Assembly (NCBI GenBank): GCA_020630955.1
Contig: JAHDIE010000015.1
Span: 1 to 64,000 of the forward strand
Reading direction: 5' to 3'
Source of the DNA: Saprospiraceae bacterium
GTDB taxonomy: Bacteria; Bacteroidota; Bacteroidia; Chitinophagales; Saprospiraceae
Length of the DNA: 64,000 bases
The notes under the pieces are model-generated. The model was given only the letters and a program-made list of their open reading frames with translations. It searched no databases and had not been told where the DNA came from. Positions 16,522-26,652 of this stretch are shown here, piece by piece (the first letter of the stretch is position 1; each line of letters starts with the position of its first letter). The translations under genes were made by a program, and so were the position numbers.

Positions 16522-17802
16522 CTAAACTGACATTACATTTCGAACAATTAAATTTCTACGTTGAGGACCTTTAGAAATAAAATCTACTGGCACTTTGAGT
16601 AAACGTTCTAGTTCCAAAAGAAAATCTCTTGCTGCACTTGGAAGGTCTTCGAAATTTTCAAGACCTTCAAGGTCGGTTTTCCAACCATGCATGGATTCAA
16701 AATCAACATAAATTTTTGAACTGTTCATGTCAAATGGAAGTTTATCTGTTTTTTGTCCATCGATCGTGTATTCCTTTGCCAATCGGATTTCATCAAAGTC
16801 ATTAAGGATATCCAGTTTGGTAACACACAAGCTGGTAACTCCATTGATCATGATTGTATATTTCAATTGCGGAATATCGATCCATCCACATCGTCTAGGC
16901 CTTCCTGTAGTAGCGCCAAATTCACTACCTAATGTCCTCAATTTTTCTCCTACATCATCATTTAATTCGGTTGGAAATGGTCCAGATCCTACCCTAGTAC
17001 AATATGCCTTCGTTATTCCCAATACATTACCTATTTTTTGCGGCGCAACCCCCAATCCATTGCATACACCAGAAGTTACAGTATTAGAAGATGTAACGAA
17101 GGGATAGGTGCCAAAATCAATATCTAACATAGATCCTTGTGCTCCTTCAGCCAATATGTTTAAGCCATTGTCTAAAGCTTCATTTACATAATATTGGCTA
17201 TCGACTACTGGAATCCATTTTATTTCATCAATCGCTTCAAACCATTTTTCTTCTTCCTCTTTATGGTTGAATTCTACAGCAGGATAAATAGAAAGCAATT
17301 GCTTGTGTTTAGCTGCCAATGCAGTATATTTTTCTTTGAAGTCACCAGCTGTGATGTCGCCGATTCTCAATCCGTTTCTTCCGGTCTTATCCATATACGT
17401 TGGACCAATTCCTTTGAGCGTACTCCCAATTTTTTGCTTTCCTTTGGAAGCTTCAGAAGCGGCATCTAGCCAACGGTGAGTTGGCAAAATTAGATGTGCC
17501 TTTGAAGATATCTTCAGGTTCGCCATTTTAAGGCCTGCATCTTTTAATCCTCTGATTTCCTTTGCTAAAATAATTGGGTCGACAACCACACCATTACCGA
17601 TGAGGTTATCAACATTCTCTCTAAAAATTCCAGATGGGATTGTATGAAGAACAAATTTATCTTCTCCAATAACAATAGTATGCCCAGCATTCGGACCACC
17701 TTGAAAACGAGCTATCATGTTGTAATTGGGGGCGAGATAGTCTACAATTTTACCTTTCCCTTCATCTCCCCATTGTAGACCTAATAATACATCTAAAGCC
17801 AT
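16522..17802 (-). CDS. purA: Adenylosuccinate synthetase
   Basis: 426 residues, normal length. The N-terminal GTP-binding signature LQWGDEGKGK (about 8-17), the catalytic GGPNAGHT, and GITKAYCTRVGSGPFPTE in the middle are all typical of PurA, which converts IMP and aspartate to adenylosuccinate with GTP in AMP synthesis. The C-terminal GPQRRN binds base and phosphate. Convergent with the fusion gene; divergent order with rbfA upstream on the same strand but 145 nt apart, with its own promoter element. guaB, the other branch enzyme from IMP, also lies in this window at 30.5 kb. Confidence 0.97.
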   Translation of the reverse strand: MALDVLLGLQWGDEGKGKIVDYLAPNYNMIARFQGGPNAGHTIVIGEDKFVLHTIPSGIFRENVDNLIGNGVVVDPIILAKEIRGLKDAGLKMANLKISSKAHLILPTHRWLDAASEASKGKQKIGSTLKGIGPTYMDKTGRNGLRIGDITAGDFKEKYTALAAKHKQLLSIYPAVEFNHKEEEEKWFEAIDEIKWIPVVDSQYYVNEALDNGLNILAEGAQGSMLDIDFGTYPFVTSSNTVTSGVCNGLGVAPQKIGNVLGITKAYCTRVGSGPFPTELNDDVGEKLRTLGSEFGATTGRPRRCGWIDIPQLKYTIMINGVTSLCVTKLDILNDFDEIRLAKEYTIDGQKTDKLPFDMNSSKIYVDFESMHGWKTDLEGLENFEDLPSAARDFLLELERLLKVPVDFISKGPQRRNLIVRNVMSV

Positions 17803-17835
17803 TGAGCTTTGTATTTGAAATGGTTATTTAAAGGT

Positions 17836-17843
17836 CAAAAATA
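17836..17843 (-). promoter_or_regulatory. -7 promoter element of purA
   Basis: On the minus strand TATTTTTG fits TAnnTTTG exactly, 33 nt upstream of the purA ATG. Confidence 0.4.
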
Positions 17844-17947
17844 GAAAAAAGCAAATATGTAAGAGAATAAAGGCAAAGGAGTTATGAACAATTTTCAAAT
17901 CTTTTTGCACAATTCTCCAATTCTTTATCTTTTTAGACCGGAAGTAA

Positions 17948-18325
17948 CTATTCTTCCTCTTTTCCCATTAAATTTTGGTCATGTAATTGGCCGAAGACAC
18001 TTCGAAGCCTATACATTTCGTCCAAGGTCTCATCTAAATATATATTAATGTTTGGTATCCTTCTAACATGTCTTTTGATGCGGGCAGCTAGTTGCTGGCG
18101 CAACAAACTATTGTTCGACTCTAATTGGTCAATCACATCCAATTTTTTGTCAGTCCCATATACCGAAATATAAATTTTAGCCAATCCTAAATCTGAACTC
18201 ATCTTAACATCAGTAACGGTCAATAGCAAGCCGGGCAGTATATTTGGCCCTTCATTCATTATAACAGTACTGAAATGTCTCTTAATCAACGATCCTACCT
18301 GCTGTTGTCTTTTAGATTCTGCCAT
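17948..18325 (-). CDS. rbfA: Ribosome-binding factor A
   Basis: 125 residues, the usual length. The protein has the small KH-fold layout of RbfA: ESKRQQQVGSLIKRHFS at the start, VTDVKMSSDLGLAKIYISVYG in the middle (an alanine/serine-rich K-x-S-x-D-L-x-x-A pattern), and RRIPNINIYLDETLDEMYRL, matching the R-x-x-P-x-L-x-F-x-x-D-x-S-x-x family end. RbfA helps mature the 30S subunit by binding 16S rRNA. It is divergent from recG. Confidence 0.93.
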   Translation of the reverse strand: MAESKRQQQVGSLIKRHFSTVIMNEGPNILPGLLLTVTDVKMSSDLGLAKIYISVYGTDKKLDVIDQLESNNSLLRQQLAARIKRHVRRIPNINIYLDETLDEMYRLRSVFGQLHDQNLMGKEEE

Positions 18326-18389
18326 AGTGCTAAATTAAACGATTGATCTAGTATTTAAGTTCATTTTCATAAATAATGTCATGAATGTT

Positions 18390-18397
18390 ATATTTGT
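18390..18397 (+). promoter_or_regulatory. -7 promoter element of recG
   Basis: TATATTTG is an exact TAnnTTTG match 24 nt upstream of the recG ATG. No convincing -33 TTG is seen. Confidence 0.42.
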
Positions 18398-18421
18398 TTA
18401 ACCCTTTCGGCAATATTATAG

Positions 18422-20530
18422 ATGAGTAAATTATTAACAAAACCGATTGAATTTGTAAAAGGAGTTGGTCCAACGAAAGGTAAATTCCTAATACAAGACC
18501 TTAATATTCGCACCGTTGAGGACCTTCTCTATACCTTCCCATTTCGCTATGTTGATAAAACCAATTATACAACAATCAATCAAATTGGCAGAGATGGCGA
18601 AAAAGTATTGCTAAAAGCTAAAATCACTTCAGTTAAAGAACTTAAAGGAAAGCGACAACATAGACTTTCAGCAATTGCCAAAGACGATACGGGTTACATA
18701 GAACTGCTTTGGTTTAAAGGTGTCTCCTGGGTAAAGAAAATGATTATACCTGATCAAGAATACATCATCTATGGAAGATTAAGTCTTTTCAAAGGTAAAA
18801 AAACACTAGCACATCCTGAGCTTGAAATGATTAAAAATGAATCAAGCAAACTTAAAACAAGTTTAGATGCAGTCTATTCTTCTACAGAACAATTAACCAA
18901 ATTAGGTCTTGACAACAAAACCAGAAGAAGACTAATCAGTACAATCTTTGATGAACTTAAAGAGTCTGATATTCAAGAAACCCTACCGCCTTATCTCACC
19001 GAAAGATTAAAATTAAAGTCAAGATATGAAGCGCTCATTAAAATTCATCAACCAAAAAATAGGCAAGAAGCTGATGAGAGTATCGCAAGATTAAAGTTTG
19101 AAGAAATTTTCTTTTTCCAATTGGCCATGTTGTTCAGCAAACAAAGAAGAAAACTTAAATATAAGGGTCCCAGTTTCCAAACCATCGGAGAAACTTTCAA
19201 TAATTTTTACAAAAACAATCTACCTTTTGAGTTAACAAATGCACAAAAACGTGTGGTAAAGGAAATTAGGACCGATGTTGGTTCTGGATATCAAATGAAT
19301 AGGTTATTACAGGGAGATGTGGGCTCCGGCAAGACCATGGTTGCCTTACTTACTATGCTTATTGCAATCGATAATGGATTTCAAGCAGTCATGTTGGCAC
19401 CCACTCAAATCCTTGCACAACAGCATTTTGATTCTATAAAAGAATATCTAGATGGTACTGGTGTTAGAGTCGGTTATCTATCCGGAGCCGTCAAGGGAAA
19501 AGAACGAAAAATAGTTTTAGACTATCTTAGAAAAGGTGAATTAAACATCATTGTAGGCACGCACGCACTTTTGGAAGATTATGTTGTCTTTAATAAATTA
19601 GGCATTGCAGTGATTGATGAACAACATCGATTTGGAGTCATGCAGCGAGCAAAACTTTGGAATAAAAATCCCGATTTTATTCCTCATATTTTGGTCATGA
19701 CCGCAACCCCAATTCCTAGGACCTTGGCGATGACTGCCTACGGAGATTTGGATGTATCTGTGATCGACGAACTTCCTCCTGGCAGAAAAGAAGTTAAAAC
19801 ACTTCATATGCGGGAATCAAAAAGATATCAGCTAATCCAATTTATGAGAGAAGAAATTGCCAAAGGCAGACAGATCTATATTGTATTTCCTCTCATCGAA
19901 GAATCTGAAACTCTTGACTTACAAAATCTCCAACGAGGCTATGAAGAAATCAGAGACATATTCAAACCACCAGAATTCCAAATTAGTGTTGTACATGGTA
20001 GGCTAAAACCAGCAGACAAAGATTTGGAAATGAAGCGTTTTGTAGAAAAGAAAACTCAAATCATGGTGGCAACCACTGTCATAGAAGTGGGTGTAAATGT
20101 ACCCAATGCATCAGTGATGATTATTGAAAATACGGAACGATTTGGCCTAAGTCAACTTCATCAATTAAGAGGACGTGTTGGAAGAGGCGCAGAACAATCC
20201 TATTGCATATTGATGAGTGGAAACAAACTTTCGGCCGAAGGGAAGGAAAGAATCCACACCATGGTTTCTACTACTGATGGTTTTAAAATTGCGGAAGCAG
20301 ATCTAAGACTCAGAGGACCTGGAGATCTTATGGGCACACAACAAAGTGGAGTCATGCGATTTCAATTATTAAGCTTGGTAGAGGATAGAAATATATTGAC
20401 AACAGCAAGAAATGTTGCAAAAAGAATACTTGACAACGATCCAAATTTAGATCATCCAGACAATAAATTGCTGAGAAAATCTTTGAAAAAATATTTTGAA
20501 AAGCACAAAGACTGGGGTAGAATTTCATAA
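18422..20530 (+). CDS. recG: ATP-dependent DNA helicase RecG
   Basis: 702 residues. An N-terminal wedge/OB-fold region (about 1-180) precedes the helicase core with Walker A LQGDVGSGKTMVAL, motif II VIDEQHRFGV (DEQH), motif III MTATPIPRTLA and the motif VI region QLRGRVGRG. RecG remodels stalled replication forks and Holliday junctions. The next gene, ypdA, starts 14 nt after the stop. A standard, intact gene. Confidence 0.97.
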   Translation: MSKLLTKPIEFVKGVGPTKGKFLIQDLNIRTVEDLLYTFPFRYVDKTNYTTINQIGRDGEKVLLKAKITSVKELKGKRQHRLSAIAKDDTGYIELLWFKGVSWVKKMIIPDQEYIIYGRLSLFKGKKTLAHPELEMIKNESSKLKTSLDAVYSSTEQLTKLGLDNKTRRRLISTIFDELKESDIQETLPPYLTERLKLKSRYEALIKIHQPKNRQEADESIARLKFEEIFFFQLAMLFSKQRRKLKYKGPSFQTIGETFNNFYKNNLPFELTNAQKRVVKEIRTDVGSGYQMNRLLQGDVGSGKTMVALLTMLIAIDNGFQAVMLAPTQILAQQHFDSIKEYLDGTGVRVGYLSGAVKGKERKIVLDYLRKGELNIIVGTHALLEDYVVFNKLGIAVIDEQHRFGVMQRAKLWNKNPDFIPHILVMTATPIPRTLAMTAYGDLDVSVIDELPPGRKEVKTLHMRESKRYQLIQFMREEIAKGRQIYIVFPLIEESETLDLQNLQRGYEEIRDIFKPPEFQISVVHGRLKPADKDLEMKRFVEKKTQIMVATTVIEVGVNVPNASVMIIENTERFGLSQLHQLRGRVGRGAEQSYCILMSGNKLSAEGKERIHTMVSTTDGFKIAEADLRLRGPGDLMGTQQSGVMRFQLLSLVEDRNILTTARNVAKRILDNDPNLDHPDNKLLRKSLKKYFEKHKDWGRIS

Positions 20531-20544
20531 GTAAAAAATCATTT

Positions 20545-21510
20545 ATGCTTCATGATGTTATTATTATTGGTGCTGGTCCTGCTGGACTAATTTGTGGAAT
20601 AGAAGCACAAAAGAAGAACTTAAACTATTTAATTCTAGAAAAAGGCTTGTTGGTAAATTCAATCTATAATTTTCCAAACAATATGACTTTCTTCTCCACC
20701 AGCAAAAAACTTGAAGTAGCTGATATTCCATTTATTTCACATACTGAGAAGCCAACCAGAAAGGAAGCACTTGAATATTATCGAAGACTTGCAGAATATT
20801 ACAAACTAAAGATTCACTTCCGTAAATGTGTTACAGCCATTCAAAAATCTGATGATTATTTCACCATAACAACTCAAGATGGTTTGTACAAAGCCAAAAA
20901 TGTTGTACTAGCACTGGGTTTTTATGATACACCACGAAATCTAAATGTAAATGGAAGCCATTTAACGAAAGTAAAACATTATTATGATGATGCTCACCAA
21001 TATATTGGTATGAATATAGTCGTTGTTGGTGGAGGCAATAGTGCTTGTGACGTTGCTCTTGAAACTTGGGCGCATGGCGCCAATGTAACAATGGTAGTGA
21101 GAGATACTAATCTATATCAAGGTGTTAAATATTGGATATTGCCAAACATTGAAAATAGAATTAAGGAAGGCTCGATCCCTGCTTATTTTAATTCAACCAT
21201 CATAGAAATAAGAGAAAATGAGGTGACCATAAATACTCCAAAAGGTGTGGTAACCATTGAAAATGATTACGTACTTGCGATGATTGGCTATCAACCTAAT
21301 TATAGCTTATTAGATCAACTGGCGGTAAGATATAAAGACAATGAAAATTTAGTCCCAAGTTTTGATCCCAATACATTAGAAACAAATATTAAGAACGTAT
21401 TTGTTGCTGGTGTCATGAATGCAGGACTTAAAACCAACAATCTTTTTATTGAAAATACCCGTGATCATGGATATAAAATCATGAAACGCATCAAGGATGA
21501 GATTAGCTAA
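20545..21510 (+). CDS. ypdA: YpdA family putative bacillithiol disulfide reductase
   Basis: 321 residues of a two-dinucleotide-binding flavoprotein. FAD-binding GAGPAGLICG lies at the N-terminus (about 8-17), NADPH-binding VVGGGNSACDVALE in the middle, and a C-terminal FAD motif NVFVAGVMNAG. The segment NSIYNFPNNMTFFSTSKKLE is characteristic of YpdA/Bdr, which lacks the CxxC of thioredoxin reductase and reduces bacillithiol disulfide. I see no CxxC. The gene is 14 nt after recG. Function is from family; whether this organism makes bacillithiol must be shown by bshABC elsewhere. Confidence 0.85.
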   Translation: MLHDVIIIGAGPAGLICGIEAQKKNLNYLILEKGLLVNSIYNFPNNMTFFSTSKKLEVADIPFISHTEKPTRKEALEYYRRLAEYYKLKIHFRKCVTAIQKSDDYFTITTQDGLYKAKNVVLALGFYDTPRNLNVNGSHLTKVKHYYDDAHQYIGMNIVVVGGGNSACDVALETWAHGANVTMVVRDTNLYQGVKYWILPNIENRIKEGSIPAYFNSTIIEIRENEVTINTPKGVVTIENDYVLAMIGYQPNYSLLDQLAVRYKDNENLVPSFDPNTLETNIKNVFVAGVMNAGLKTNNLFIENTRDHGYKIMKRIKDEIS

Positions 21511-21592
21511 CACCATTTATTCTTAGAATGCAAAAAGGACACTACACGTTTGCAGCATCCTTTTCTCCTATTACGATTCTTTAAATAATCAA

Positions 21593-24500
21593 TTATCTGA
21601 GCAGTGTGACGTCTCCTTCTAAAAGCGTCTCTCCTGCTGGAGTTAAATATCGAGCATACCAATAAAAAACTTCACTTGGTTGTCGCTTTCCATCAAAAGC
21701 TCCGTTCCAACGTAAAGATACATTATCACTTTCAAAAACCATTTTTCCCCAGCGATTAAATATCTTAAATTCATAATCTTCAATAATTTCTGGACATTCT
21801 ACAAAAGGACCAAAAGTTTTATCTTCATCTATCTCATTATTCCCAGGCATAAAAGTATTAGGGAATTCTAACCCTGTAGGGAAATCATTAGCATTGACAT
21901 CTATAGACGCTTCTACTTGTTGAAAGCAATTCAATGCAGTAACAGAATAAGTTCCTGCTTCATTGGTCATGATCTGAGCTGTATTAACTGCCCCAGTACT
22001 CCACTCTACATTAAAAAAGTCATTTCCAGCATTGGTAATATTGATATCTATTAATCCTGAATTGCAAAATGAATCAGACACCACTTCCAATATTGGTTGT
22101 TGAGGAGATGGCAAGTCAGATTCTAATATATCAATACTAGCTCCGACATCTTGAAAACAACTTAAAGCAGCTACAGTATATGTACCAACTGCTCCAACCG
22201 TAATTCCGACTACATCTTCTTGGCCATTACTCCAAACTATATCTGTAAAATCACCATCGGGATTTGTTAAGCTAATTTCTATATCGCCAGTGGTACAATA
22301 AGTGTCAAAATTAGTTGCGAGCATAGGAACATCTGGTGCTGGCACTAGCGCCTCTGTCAATTCAAATACCTCTACTATTTCATCCATGCAATTATCAGAA
22401 ATCGTAACACTGTAAGTTCCTAAATCTGTTACGATAATTTCTGGACCAGAATCACCCGTTGACCAAGAATAAGTATATGGTGCTAATCCACCAGTTGGTG
22501 TAACAGACAGTGGGAAAGTTTGATCTATGCAATATTGGGCATTGTTGGTTTCTGAATTAACCCCAAGTGGTTGGAGCTCTGCAAAGTCTCCCTCATCAAC
22601 ACTAGCCATTACTTCTTGAAAGCAATTAACAGCAGTGACTGAGTATGGTCCAGGTCCCGGAACTGTAATAATATCTGTTGTTTCTCCGGTACTCCAAACT
22701 ATATCAGTAAACTCACCTGCATTTAGAATTCTAATTTGATATACTCCAGTCTCACAGAAAAGTTGCTGATTAAAATCTATCGCGGGTATTTCTGGTTCTG
22801 GAAGATTGGATGCTGATAAATTTATTTGTGAAGATTCACTATTTCCACATCCATCTGTGATGGTAACAGCATAATTTCCATATTCAGTAACAGAAATACT
22901 GCTAGAAGTTTCTCCGGTGCCCCACATATAAGTATAAGGTGGAAGACCAGCACTTGCTCCTGCACTTGCAATGAATTCTCCTGTTTCACAATAATTACTG
23001 TTATCTAAGCTCATAGCTAAACTTGGAAATTCCAATTTACTAATGATTGAAGTATCACAAAGCGTAAAACATGCCAAGGTGTCAAAAGTGACTGTCACCA
23101 TGTACTCACCATCTTCAGTCACCTCAATGGTTGGTGTTGTCTCGCCAGTACTCCATTCATAACTTTCAGCATATTGAGCAGTAGCATCAAGCGTCACCAT
23201 AATTGGATCTTGGGGGCAAAAGAAGGTATCCAAGAGAGTCACCATCGGCAAATCATAATTTAAATATTCTTCACCTTCCACCATAGCGTCACCCAACTCC
23301 AAAAATCTATCATATTCCCAAAATAAAGTATCAACTTGAAAATTAACCAACGTATCATTTAATAACGCCATTGCATTTTCTTCACAATTGGCATTTCCAT
23401 CTTCATCAATTCTGACAACAAAAGGGTAAAGAGAACCAACATCAAAATTGACTGCACCCCCTGACAACATATATTCTGTTCCATTCTGTTCTAAATCTCC
23501 ACCTAATAAAATACCTAGGTTTTGATCAAAGAAATAGGTGTTAATTCGTGGAAAGGTTTTACTCCAAACCAAATCTCCTAAGGAATTCAACCTAATAATA
23601 TAATCTGATTGTTCTCCAGAACCAATATCCAACATTTTTCCAGAAACAACAACATTGTCATTGTTATCAATAATTACTTGATTCGTAAATGGTAAGGGAA
23701 ACACACCTGGCACTCCAACTAGGTTCGTCCATAATACATCTCCATTAATATCAACCTTACAAACATAACTAAATACTAAACCAGTAATTGGCTCAATCAA
23801 TAGCCCTGTAAATGCTGTGGTAGTATCGAGACCACAAGCTACATCTGTAACTTGATTGATAAAACCCACACTATCAATAGGTTGAATTTGATAACTTTTT
23901 GACCACAACATTTCTCCTTCTCGATCAATTTTTGAAAGGAATGAAAGATTGGAAGTATCAGTAGACATGATACCAGCCATCATAAAACTAGAATCGACTT
24001 GGCAATCATCAACTGAGGCTAAAAATGAATTTCTTGAAAGTCCTTCTTCATCTAAATTTTTATACAGATTTGACCAATTGGCAAGACCATTTTGATCAAA
24101 AGAAGCCAAATAAGCATTCGTTTCTAAATCTGTAGTATCACTATTCAAGTTGGCATACAAATGTCCTCCAGTAAAATTATCAACTAATTTTACTTCACCT
24201 GGAGCAACCAAAGCATCTTCAACTTCCGATCCTACTGTTTTGGACCAAACAAATTCCCCATCTTCGTCTACTTTTACCATAACTCCAAAGGCAGTACCAC
24301 CAGTATTTGGGTCGATTTCTGTGAAAGCAAAAACAACGCCTTTGTCATCAGTTGTAATTATATCTGTATTGAAATCAATAAATTCTGAATGATTTTCAAC
24401 CTCATAATCATAGGACCAAAGCACGTCCCCTTTATAATGGTGCCTTGTAACGTGAAATTTAAGTATTTGTTCTTGCTGATCAGGATATAAGTTGATCATA

Positions 24501-24640
24501 TAAAAACCACCATCGTTAGCAACAGCTAAACCTCCATGGATCATGACTCTATCACTTATTTCATAGGTTCTTTGGAAAGTATGTTGACCAAACAACGACT
24601 GAACAACAAAGAGAAAGAAAAATATATATAAGCTCTTCAT
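21593..24640 (-). CDS. Secreted type IX cargo protein with gliding-motility C-terminal domain
   Basis: 1015 residues. A signal peptide (MKSLYIFFFLFVVQSLFG, then QHTF) is followed by about 430 residues of blade-like repeats ending in patterns such as DEDGEFVWSKTVG, DREGEMLWSKSY and NSLGDLVWSKTF, suggesting a beta-propeller. Then come about six Ig/PKD-like modules of 60-80 residues, with WSTGETTPTIEVTEDG-type starts and SVTALNCFQ-type ends. The last 85 residues are the CHU_C/type B sorting domain: FPNTFMPGNNE, FNRWGKMVFES, WNGAFDG and VFYWYARY. It is exported and attached or released by the type IX system. Probably an adhesin or surface structural protein. Confidence 0.88.
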   Translation of the reverse strand: MKSLYIFFFLFVVQSLFGQHTFQRTYEISDRVMIHGGLAVANDGGFYMINLYPDQQEQILKFHVTRHHYKGDVLWSYDYEVENHSEFIDFNTDIITTDDKGVVFAFTEIDPNTGGTAFGVMVKVDEDGEFVWSKTVGSEVEDALVAPGEVKLVDNFTGGHLYANLNSDTTDLETNAYLASFDQNGLANWSNLYKNLDEEGLSRNSFLASVDDCQVDSSFMMAGIMSTDTSNLSFLSKIDREGEMLWSKSYQIQPIDSVGFINQVTDVACGLDTTTAFTGLLIEPITGLVFSYVCKVDINGDVLWTNLVGVPGVFPLPFTNQVIIDNNDNVVVSGKMLDIGSGEQSDYIIRLNSLGDLVWSKTFPRINTYFFDQNLGILLGGDLEQNGTEYMLSGGAVNFDVGSLYPFVVRIDEDGNANCEENAMALLNDTLVNFQVDTLFWEYDRFLELGDAMVEGEEYLNYDLPMVTLLDTFFCPQDPIMVTLDATAQYAESYEWSTGETTPTIEVTEDGEYMVTVTFDTLACFTLCDTSIISKLEFPSLAMSLDNSNYCETGEFIASAGASAGLPPYTYMWGTGETSSSISVTEYGNYAVTITDGCGNSESSQINLSASNLPEPEIPAIDFNQQLFCETGVYQIRILNAGEFTDIVWSTGETTDIITVPGPGPYSVTAVNCFQEVMASVDEGDFAELQPLGVNSETNNAQYCIDQTFPLSVTPTGGLAPYTYSWSTGDSGPEIIVTDLGTYSVTISDNCMDEIVEVFELTEALVPAPDVPMLATNFDTYCTTGDIEISLTNPDGDFTDIVWSNGQEDVVGITVGAVGTYTVAALSCFQDVGASIDILESDLPSPQQPILEVVSDSFCNSGLIDINITNAGNDFFNVEWSTGAVNTAQIMTNEAGTYSVTALNCFQQVEASIDVNANDFPTGLEFPNTFMPGNNEIDEDKTFGPFVECPEIIEDYEFKIFNRWGKMVFESDNVSLRWNGAFDGKRQPSEVFYWYARYLTPAGETLLEGDVTLLR

Positions 24641-24733
24641 AATGAATATGTAATTCTTAAAAACTAAGTGTACAAATTTGCTAATACTAAGTCAATTTTA
24701 CTAATCTGAGCCCTTATTTCTCCGATATATTGC

Positions 24734-26554
24734 TTAGGAATACATTGCATCTATTTGGTTTGCACATTTATCCCGAATTACTCGTCTTTTCAGCTTCATT
24801 GTAGGAGTTAATTCTGCTACTGATGAATCTGTTTTTACAGATTCCCAAGAATCACCAAGTAATGTGAATTTCTTAATCTGTTCAACATGACTAAAAAGTG
24901 GATTAATATCATTAATAGCTCGTTGATATAGGTCTTTCACTTTTGGATTTTCAATCATTTCATTGAGCGAATTGGTTTCCACATCATTGTTTTCGCACCA
25001 ATCTTTGAGTACTTCTTCAGATGGAACGATTAAAGCTGAGACAAATTTTCTTTTATCTCCAACAACCATTACATTTTCAATAAGAAAGTTCTCTTTCAAC
25101 TTACTTTCAATTGGAGCAGGAGCAACATATTTTCCACCACTCGTTTTAAGCAATTCCTTTTTCCTATCAGTAATTTTCAAATAATCTTTGCCACCTGGTC
25201 CTTTTACCCACTTTCCAATATCTCCAGTTCTAAACCATTTTTCTCCTTCTATTTCTTTAAATACCTCGGCAGTTTTTTCAGGCTTTTTATAGTATCCCAT
25301 CATTACTCCTCTTCCTTTCGCTAAGATTTCTCCTTCTCCTTCTGCATACTCACCTTCTGAATCATCAATTTTAATCGTTACGCAAGGAATAGGTGTCCCA
25401 ACCGTACCTATTTTTGCTTCATTTCCATGGTATTTATTAACAGTTAATGTGGGTGAAGTTTCGGTGAGACCATATCCTTCTAAGATTGGAATCCCAGCTG
25501 CAGAAAAGACCCGTGCTATTTTAGCTGGACAAGGTGCTGCACCAGTAACAATGGCGACTAGATTCCCACCTAAGGCATCTCTCCATTTTGAAAATATTAA
25601 TTTGTCAGCAATTTTTCGTTTAAACCCTGCTAAACCACTATAAGTTTTTCCAATTTCATAATCATCCGTAAGATCTAAAGCCCAAAAGAATAATTTCTTT
25701 TTGAGGCCAGTGAGCAACAAACCTTTGTTGTAAATTTTCTCGTAGACTTTTTCAAGTAGTCTAGGGACCGTAGAAAAGAAATTTGGTTTCACAGATTGAA
25801 GATCTCCTTCTTCTCCACCTAAGTTATCAGTACCGGTACAGTAGGTAGTCACTCCAATGTACATATATCCATAATAGACAGCTCTTTCAAAAATGTGGCA
25901 AAAAGGAAGGAAGCTAAGGGATACCTGACCGGTTTCTAATGGAAGGACCTCGATGGTATCATTGACAACATTAATGATATTATCATGGGTAAGCATGACA
26001 CCCTTTGGATTCCCTGTTGTTCCTGAAGTATATATGATTGTTGCAAGGTCTTCTGATTTTACCTTCTTTTTGGATTCATTTACTTGATCCAAGTTGTTTT
26101 TATTCATTAACTCTTCCCAATGATTCCCTTGTGTATCTTTATCAAAAGCATAAATATGTTGTAGACTGGGAACATTGGCTTGAGCCTTTTTTACCTTATC
26201 ATATAAGTCCTCCCCTCCTAAAAATACAGCTTTAACTTCTGCCTCTTCTAAAATATATTCATACTCAACTGGACTAATTGTTGGATATAAAGGCACTGAA
26301 ATTACACCAAGGTATTGACAAGCAAGCTCGGTGATAATCCATTCAGGTCTATTTACATATGCCACAACACCAACTTTATCACCTTCTTTAATTCCTAAGT
26401 CTATCAAACCAGAAGCCAAATTATGTGAAAGATTGAGCATATCATCGGTGCTAAAAAACTTCCATTCGCCAGAAAGTTTTGAACCAAATGCCTTTTCTAA
26501 TGGATAGTTTTTCTTTTGATATTCTAGGTATTCGAAGAGTCGAGTAGGATTCAT
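24734..26554 (-). CDS. Long-chain fatty acid-CoA ligase (AMP-forming)
   Basis: 606 residues of the ANL superfamily, the long FadD15/ACSL-like form. Visible motifs: P-loop IIYTSGTTGNPKGVMLTHDN (about 168-187), EGYGLTETSPT, FRTGDIGKW, and ITDRKKELLKTSGGKYVAP with the catalytic lysine region. It activates fatty acids to acyl-CoA at the membrane. An SCP2 lipid-transfer gene lies upstream on the same strand, but a strong terminator separates them. Chain-length preference cannot be told. Confidence 0.93.
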   Translation of the reverse strand: MNPTRLFEYLEYQKKNYPLEKAFGSKLSGEWKFFSTDDMLNLSHNLASGLIDLGIKEGDKVGVVAYVNRPEWIITELACQYLGVISVPLYPTISPVEYEYILEEAEVKAVFLGGEDLYDKVKKAQANVPSLQHIYAFDKDTQGNHWEELMNKNNLDQVNESKKKVKSEDLATIIYTSGTTGNPKGVMLTHDNIINVVNDTIEVLPLETGQVSLSFLPFCHIFERAVYYGYMYIGVTTYCTGTDNLGGEEGDLQSVKPNFFSTVPRLLEKVYEKIYNKGLLLTGLKKKLFFWALDLTDDYEIGKTYSGLAGFKRKIADKLIFSKWRDALGGNLVAIVTGAAPCPAKIARVFSAAGIPILEGYGLTETSPTLTVNKYHGNEAKIGTVGTPIPCVTIKIDDSEGEYAEGEGEILAKGRGVMMGYYKKPEKTAEVFKEIEGEKWFRTGDIGKWVKGPGGKDYLKITDRKKELLKTSGGKYVAPAPIESKLKENFLIENVMVVGDKRKFVSALIVPSEEVLKDWCENNDVETNSLNEMIENPKVKDLYQRAINDINPLFSHVEQIKKFTLLGDSWESVKTDSSVAELTPTMKLKRRVIRDKCANQIDAMYS

Positions 26555-26591
26555 ATATCCAGATTAATAGGTTAAGGAATAACATAAATAT

Positions 26592-26627
26592 AAAAAAAAT
26601 GGCTATCCACTTTTGCATGGATAGCCA
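26592..26627 (-). terminator. Rho-independent terminator after the SCP2 gene
   Basis: TGGCTATCCA (26600-26609) pairs perfectly with TGGATAGCCA (26618-26627) around an 8-nt loop; on the minus strand the stem is followed by eight T (26599-26592). It ends the SCP2 transcript 25 nt after its stop and isolates the acyl-CoA ligase gene. Confidence 0.88.
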
Positions 26628-26652
26628 CCTTTATTAATAATATTTATATTTT

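Noticed and set aside
21533-21564. Hairpin aaaagga/tcctttt between ypdA and the cargo protein gene
   Set aside because: Seven A/T-rich pairs with an 18-nt loop and no T tract; too weak to call a terminator.
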